Assembly (NCBI RefSeq): GCF_026625705.1
Contig: NZ_CP113059.1
Span: forward strand, 3,844,001-3,908,000
Direction of reading: 5' to 3'
Source: Pedobacter sp. SL55
GTDB lineage: Bacteria > Bacteroidota > Bacteroidia > Sphingobacteriales > Sphingobacteriaceae
DNA: 64,000 nt
Of this stretch, positions 60,220-64,000 are shown in pieces (position 1 is the stretch's first letter; every line of letters starts with the position of its first letter). Position numbers and translations under genes: made by a program. The notes beneath the pieces were generated by a model. That model had not been told where the DNA came from and ran no database searches. It saw only the letters and a program-made list of their open reading frames with translations.

Positions 60220-60995
60220 CTATAAACCTTTCATTGCATTAAACACCAGTTGAGCTACCGCTTGTGCACCCGCTTTCTGAAAATGAGTATTGTCTTTTTG
60301 TCCGTCTGGGTAAGCTTGGTACAAACCTTTATCAAAATTCATGAAGTAATTGTTGGTCACATATTCTTGCCCTTTAGCAGTAAAAGCATCGATAGAAAGT
60401 TGCGTTAAATCAATCAGTTTTACGTTCAATTCCTTTGCAATTTCCTTTACCGCATTTGGATATTCGCCATGCACATTGCTTAGTTTGCCATCTTTCCAAG
60501 GATAATTTCTATTTACCGGAGTTAGCAAAATTGGCGTTGCTCCTTTTTCTCTGGTTTGATTAACGTACAAACGCAAAAATTCTTTGTAACCTTCAATATT
60601 TACATAACGTTCGGTTTTATCTACCGCAGCATCGTTATGGCCAAATTGATCATTACCAGATCTCCCTTTTTCAAACGTGTATATACTTCCCGCCATCTTC
60701 CTTCCTGAAAAAAGGTTCTGGTACTGCGACCACCTTTTGCTCTATCATCTACAATTACGCTATCTGTTTTAATGAGATTTTTAACATCGTTGATACTTGC
60801 CTTATTAAAAAATGGCTGAAAAGCTTGTCCCCACCCATATAGTGGATGTCTTTTTTCCATATAATCGGGTTCTAACTGATAGTTCGCTACTGTGGAATCT
60901 CCAATTAGGTAGATAGTGGTTACTTTTTTAAATGGTTTAAATGCGCAAAACGCAAATACAAGCAACAATGCTGCAATTTTAATCTTTCCGTTCAT
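60220..60995 (-). pseudogene. Rhamnogalacturonan acetylesterase (CE12), frameshifted
   Basis: This SGNH-fold protein of about 258 residues has a signal peptide (1-19), block I TIYLIGDSTVANY (Ser) and the block with Gly RAKGGRSTRTFF. The frame leaves at GDLVMI near 60648-60652; one added base gives VMIQFGHNDAAVD (block III) and joins the second part (60696-60220), which ends with DGQKDNTHFQKAGAQAV (block V Asp and His). As sequenced, the catalytic Asp and His are separated from the Ser. It sits 1 bp from both neighbours in the operon CE12-CE12-CE8. Confidence 0.87.
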
Positions 60996-60996
60996 A

Positions 60997-61731
60997 TTAC
61001 TTCTTGAGATATTTAGCCAAACCTAATTTTTGCTCCTCGATACCTTGAGCTACCAAAGCAGCTACTTGCTTTGCTCCTTCTACACTTAAATGTGTATTAT
61101 CTTTTACACCTTTAGGGTAATTTACGTGACCGCTATCTAAATGATTAAATAACTTGATAGCGCCTTGCTCTCCTAAACCAATCAATAGCTTTTCCGTTTT
61201 TTTGTGCATATCTATCAACGGTACATTTAACGAATCGGCTACTTTTCTCACTACGTCTGGGTATCCTTTGTGGGTATCAACAAATACGCCATTTGTAAAA
61301 CTTCGCCTCATGATTGGCGTTAGCAAAACTGGATTTGCTTTCTTTTCTCTAGTTTGATTTACGTAAAGCACTAAGTTCGCTTTGTATTCTTCTAACGAAG
61401 TACCCACTGCTGGTTTATCTATTTTCTCATCGTTATGACCGAATTGGATGAAGACGAAATCGCCAGGCTTAAGTTCATTAAAAACTTCTTGCCATCTTTT
61501 TTCTGCAATGAAAGATTTGGTACTTCTTCCATTAGCAGCCTTATTAGCAATCGTTATTTTATCACTAAACAATTCGCCAATTTTCATTCCCCAGCCAGTT
61601 TCGGGAAAAGCTTTTTCGGCTTTGTTAGCGGCTGTAGAATCGCCTATAATAAAAAGTGTGATTTTCTTTTGGGCGGGCTCTGAAAGCATAAATAATAAGA
61701 GGCAAGATGCAAACAGTATTTGACGGAACAT
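60997..61731 (-). CDS. Rhamnogalacturonan acetylesterase (CE12)
   Basis: This 244-residue SGNH hydrolase starts at ATG 61731 (MFRQILFASCLLLFMLSEPA), giving a signal peptide. Blocks are TLFIIGDSTAANKAEKAFPETGWG (Ser), ANKAANGRSTKSFIAEKRW (Gly/Asn), FIQFGHNDEKIDKPAVGTS and KDNTHLSVEGAKQVAAL (Asp and His). It removes acetyl groups from rhamnogalacturonan I so that lyases and hydrolases can act. It is a paralogue of the next gene, and the pair may differ in acetyl position. It is the first gene of the CE12-CE12-CE8 run. Confidence 0.92.
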   Translation of the reverse strand: MFRQILFASCLLLFMLSEPAQKKITLFIIGDSTAANKAEKAFPETGWGMKIGELFSDKITIANKAANGRSTKSFIAEKRWQEVFNELKPGDFVFIQFGHNDEKIDKPAVGTSLEEYKANLVLYVNQTREKKANPVLLTPIMRRSFTNGVFVDTHKGYPDVVRKVADSLNVPLIDMHKKTEKLLIGLGEQGAIKLFNHLDSGHVNYPKGVKDNTHLSVEGAKQVAALVAQGIEEQKLGLAKYLKK

Positions 61732-61751
61732 ATTTGACGAAACTGTTAAAG

Positions 61752-61908
61752 AAGAGGCTGTCTCAAAAGTCACTAGTCATCTCGAACGCTAGAGAGAGAT
61801 CCCCTCCAGAAGCTATTTCTGGAAAAGATTTCTCCTCCCCGAAAATTTCGGGGCAAGCTCTTCGATCGTCGAAATGACGGCATTATTTCACTTTTGATAC
61901 AGCCTCTT
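61752..61908. repeat. Palindromic element with 19-bp terminal inverted repeats
   Basis: AAGAGGCTGTCTCAAAAGT (61752-61770) and its inverse (61890-61908) match at 18 of 19 bases. Inside is a second, imperfect dyad TCATCTCGAACGCTAGAG with ATGACG on the far side, related to the repeat at 28809-28886, and a CCCCGAAAATTTCGGGG-type stem. No transposase is present. It lies between the lipoprotein and CE12 genes. Confidence 0.8.
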
Positions 61909-61923
61909 AAATTTTTCAAAAAA

Positions 61924-63534
61924 CTATAATCTTCCTCTCGGATCGCCTACCGAAGATCTTCCTGCAAACGTATTATCCTTGATTTTGAAATCGCCAGCAG
62001 CTGGATCGGTAAATAAATCCAAGCTGGTACCACTGTAGTTGGTAATTTGCGGAATTGGGTTTGCTGAAATAACAGCATCAGTAGTAAGATAATTACTTTC
62101 TGCAACAGGCGTTGTACCACCTCTCATACCTCTACCTGTATTAGCCGGCGCATAGGTTTTACCAATGATATTACTTTTAAAGGTATAAGATGAAGACACC
62201 ACCTGCGTACTGTAGTCGATAAGGTACCTGCCATTTCCTATAACATTGTAAAAAGTATTATTTTCTATAGCAACCGCAACAGATGGAGCAGCACTATGTA
62301 CAATTAATCCGTAACCTATCTCTTTAAATGTGCTATTGGTAAGTGTAATATTATTAAACTTACAAGTTGCTGTAGTAGCGGTAATAAACGCATATGTACC
62401 AGTGCTACCATTAACACCAATATCACTAACAACACATCTATTCACAATTAATTTATTGATGGTAATGTTATTAGAACCTTGCAAGCGGAATGGCGTATTA
62501 ACGAAATTCCTAAGGTTACAGTTTTCGAAAGAAATCTGTTCCATTACAGAAGCTGTACCTTGGTTAATTAAATACTGGCGTTTGGTAGTTGCAGCATTAC
62601 CATTAGCATAACCTGTTACATCAACGTTCTCAAAATGTAGTTTACCTCCCGTAGTTGGCAAAGTAATTAACGATAATGAGACGATAGGTTTTACTGGGCC
62701 TGCTTCGCCAATGATACTGATATCTATTCCAGCAGGTAACACTACTGTTGCATCCGAATTGTATTGAGTGCCCTGCAACAACACAAATCTAGTGCTTGCT
62801 GTAGCAGCTTGTATTTTTGCTGCTAAATCATCAGTTGCCGTTAGTGTAACTACGTCTGCCCCTGTTGGCAATGGAGCAAGTGTAGTAAACTCTACAACAC
62901 CCACAGTCCTTGTGCCCAACATTAAAGTAGCGGTGTATGCGGTTTGTGCGGTTAAACCTGTTACAGCTTTAAAGCCAGCAGCGGCATCGCCAGCTGTTAA
63001 TGGCACAGTAACAGTTGCACCTGTAGTTGGTTTTAATACAATACTGGTTAAACCAGTTGTAGCTGTAAATCTTAAAGTAGCGCCTGTACGTGTGAGGTCG
63101 TTTTCTTGAACGGCTTTAAACAATTGCAAACCTGTAATTTGAAACGGTTCACTAATCATGTACTTCGATTCTGGCTGACCTTGATAAGCATTGGCCTTAA
63201 TTCTAGCGTAGTACGGTGTTCTCGTCTGCAAGTTTTCGTCGGTAACGGTAATACCTGCAGTATCTACCACCTTAGTATAAGCAATGGTTGCAAATGTTTG
63301 GTCTGTAGAAAAATCAACTGTATAAGTTAATGGTTTTCCATCGCTGAAAATAGGTTCTACCCACTTCAATTTAGCCGAAGTTTGCCCTGCTGAGATAGAA
63401 ACTTCTCCTGGTTTAAATATACGTGGAGTTTCTAAGTTCTCATTTTCGTTTTTCTTACATCCCGTAACCATTAAGCCCACCAACATAGCAAGCATCATGA
63501 TTTTAACTATTGTATATTCTTTAATATTTTTCAT
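61924..63534 (-). CDS. Fibronectin/DUF4957/DUF5123-type lipoprotein of a pectin locus
   Basis: This 536-residue lipoprotein has lipobox VTGC (about Cys26) and a fibronectin type III-like domain (about 40-130: AGQTSAKLKWVEPIFSDGKPLTYTVDFS). A second beta module (about 135-220) leads into a right-handed beta-helix (about 230-450, DUF4957-like) with ISFENCNLRNF and TLTNSTFKEIGYG. The C-terminal DUF5123-like segment has YLTTDAVISANPIPQITNYSGTSLDLFTDP and SVGDPRG. It lies directly after a SusD gene. Such proteins are surface glycan-binding proteins or lyase-like; no catalytic residues were recognised. Confidence 0.82.
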   Translation of the reverse strand: MKNIKEYTIVKIMMLAMLVGLMVTGCKKNENENLETPRIFKPGEVSISAGQTSAKLKWVEPIFSDGKPLTYTVDFSTDQTFATIAYTKVVDTAGITVTDENLQTRTPYYARIKANAYQGQPESKYMISEPFQITGLQLFKAVQENDLTRTGATLRFTATTGLTSIVLKPTTGATVTVPLTAGDAAAGFKAVTGLTAQTAYTATLMLGTRTVGVVEFTTLAPLPTGADVVTLTATDDLAAKIQAATASTRFVLLQGTQYNSDATVVLPAGIDISIIGEAGPVKPIVSLSLITLPTTGGKLHFENVDVTGYANGNAATTKRQYLINQGTASVMEQISFENCNLRNFVNTPFRLQGSNNITINKLIVNRCVVSDIGVNGSTGTYAFITATTATCKFNNITLTNSTFKEIGYGLIVHSAAPSVAVAIENNTFYNVIGNGRYLIDYSTQVVSSSYTFKSNIIGKTYAPANTGRGMRGGTTPVAESNYLTTDAVISANPIPQITNYSGTSLDLFTDPAAGDFKIKDNTFAGRSSVGDPRGRL

Positions 63535-63544
63535 TTCGTTAAGA

Positions 63545-64000
63545 TTAAAGGCCTACGTAACCAAAGTTTTGTTTCATGTTGGTATTCTGGTTTAACACCG
63601 TATTTGGATAAGGGAAAAGTTCTTTCTTGTTCGGCTCGAAATAGAAAGCAAAACCAGTAGAAATTTACTTGTCAATTGGTTTTCGGTAGTTAACGATTTT
63701 CTCCAATTTTTTATATTACTTGACGAAGTATAACCAGCTGGGGGTGTAGAAGGTGCCGGTTGATACAATACAACATTGGCAGTTCCACCAAACAAATCCA
63801 TACTTGCTACCTCATCACTGCTAGGAGAAAGGTTATAGTTAGACTCTTTAGTGTATACAACTTCTGGAACATTGGTATAAGCACCTGTACCAGCAATTAA
63901 ATCTGCTAACTTGGTTCTAGTTTCCTGGAACTTGCTATTAATTAAATTCCATCTAATTAAATCATACTTTCTTACACCTTCGCCGCCAAACTCTAATAGT
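63545..64000 (-). pseudogene. SusD/RagB outer-membrane lipoprotein (5' partial, frameshifted)
   Basis: SusD-like proteins bind glycans and lid a SusC TonB receptor. Here the C-terminal part enters from the right edge with the hallmark EFGGEGVRKYDLIRWNL. It continues through TNVPEVVYTKESNYNL and SSNIKNWRKSLTTENQLTSKF, and then breaks at the T3 run 63661-63663. One added base gives STGFAFYFEPNKKELFPYPN and the typical end NTNMKQNFGYVGL at 63545. The SusC gene would lie further to the right. The indel is probably a base-call error. Confidence 0.87.

Noticed and set aside
61752..61908. Complete insertion sequence
   Set aside because: Only 157 bp with no open frame for a transposase.

Overview
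The window is about 64 kb of low-GC DNA from a Bacteroidota chromosome, most likely a Sphingobacteriaceae member close to Pedobacter. The basis is: SusD-type and carboxypeptidase-regulatory-domain TonB receptors; a type IX secretion C-terminal domain and a PorU2-like C25 protein; type III glutamine synthetase; single-chain PurL; LytTR and LytS-type two-component proteins; many Cys-Lys-Lys lipoproteins; and -7 boxes of the Bacteroidota form TAnnTTTG. No rRNA, tRNA, CRISPR array, transposase or integrase was seen.

Layout. 1-4.8 kb: the tail of an unidentified gene, then a metal-type operon with a small Cys/His membrane protein, a TonB receptor and three His-rich lipoproteins. 4.8-14.5 kb: nagB, a LytTR regulator with a propeller histidine kinase, a divergent triple-LamG T9SS cargo protein, an aldo/keto reductase and a broken M28 peptidase. 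14.5-24.3 kb: an S41 protease, a HAD-like pseudoenzyme beside a lone pre-ATP-grasp-like domain, lolD, a small membrane-protein regulon with a winged-helix regulator and three copies of a 22-bp operator-like motif, then serA-serC. 24.4-36.4 kb: a multibranched intergenic dyad element, a TonB receptor behind rpe, and housekeeping genes (rnhA, fbp, trmN6, purL). 36.5-51.2 kb: surface polysaccharide genes (fucosyltransferase, flippase, GT2, GT4, three FemAB-like paralogues, acyltransferase) interleaved with PorU2 and TonB. 51.4-55.4 kb: glnN and purM. 55.5-64 kb: a pectin utilisation locus (GH43, PL1, CE8, two CE12, a DUF4957/DUF5123-like lipoprotein, SusD).

Seven genes need a single-base indel, mostly in a homopolymer, to be read through, and rpe has an in-frame amber codon. 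That density looks more like uncorrected sequencing error than real decay. Intergenic DNA is rich in short repeats: five loci of 7-bp tandem repeats, five REP-like palindromes and two larger dyad elements.

The best candidates for something undescribed are the multibranched element at 24471-24686, the three-copy 22-bp motif at 18.6-20.1 kb, the His-rich metal operon, and the pseudo-HAD/pre-ATP-grasp pair.
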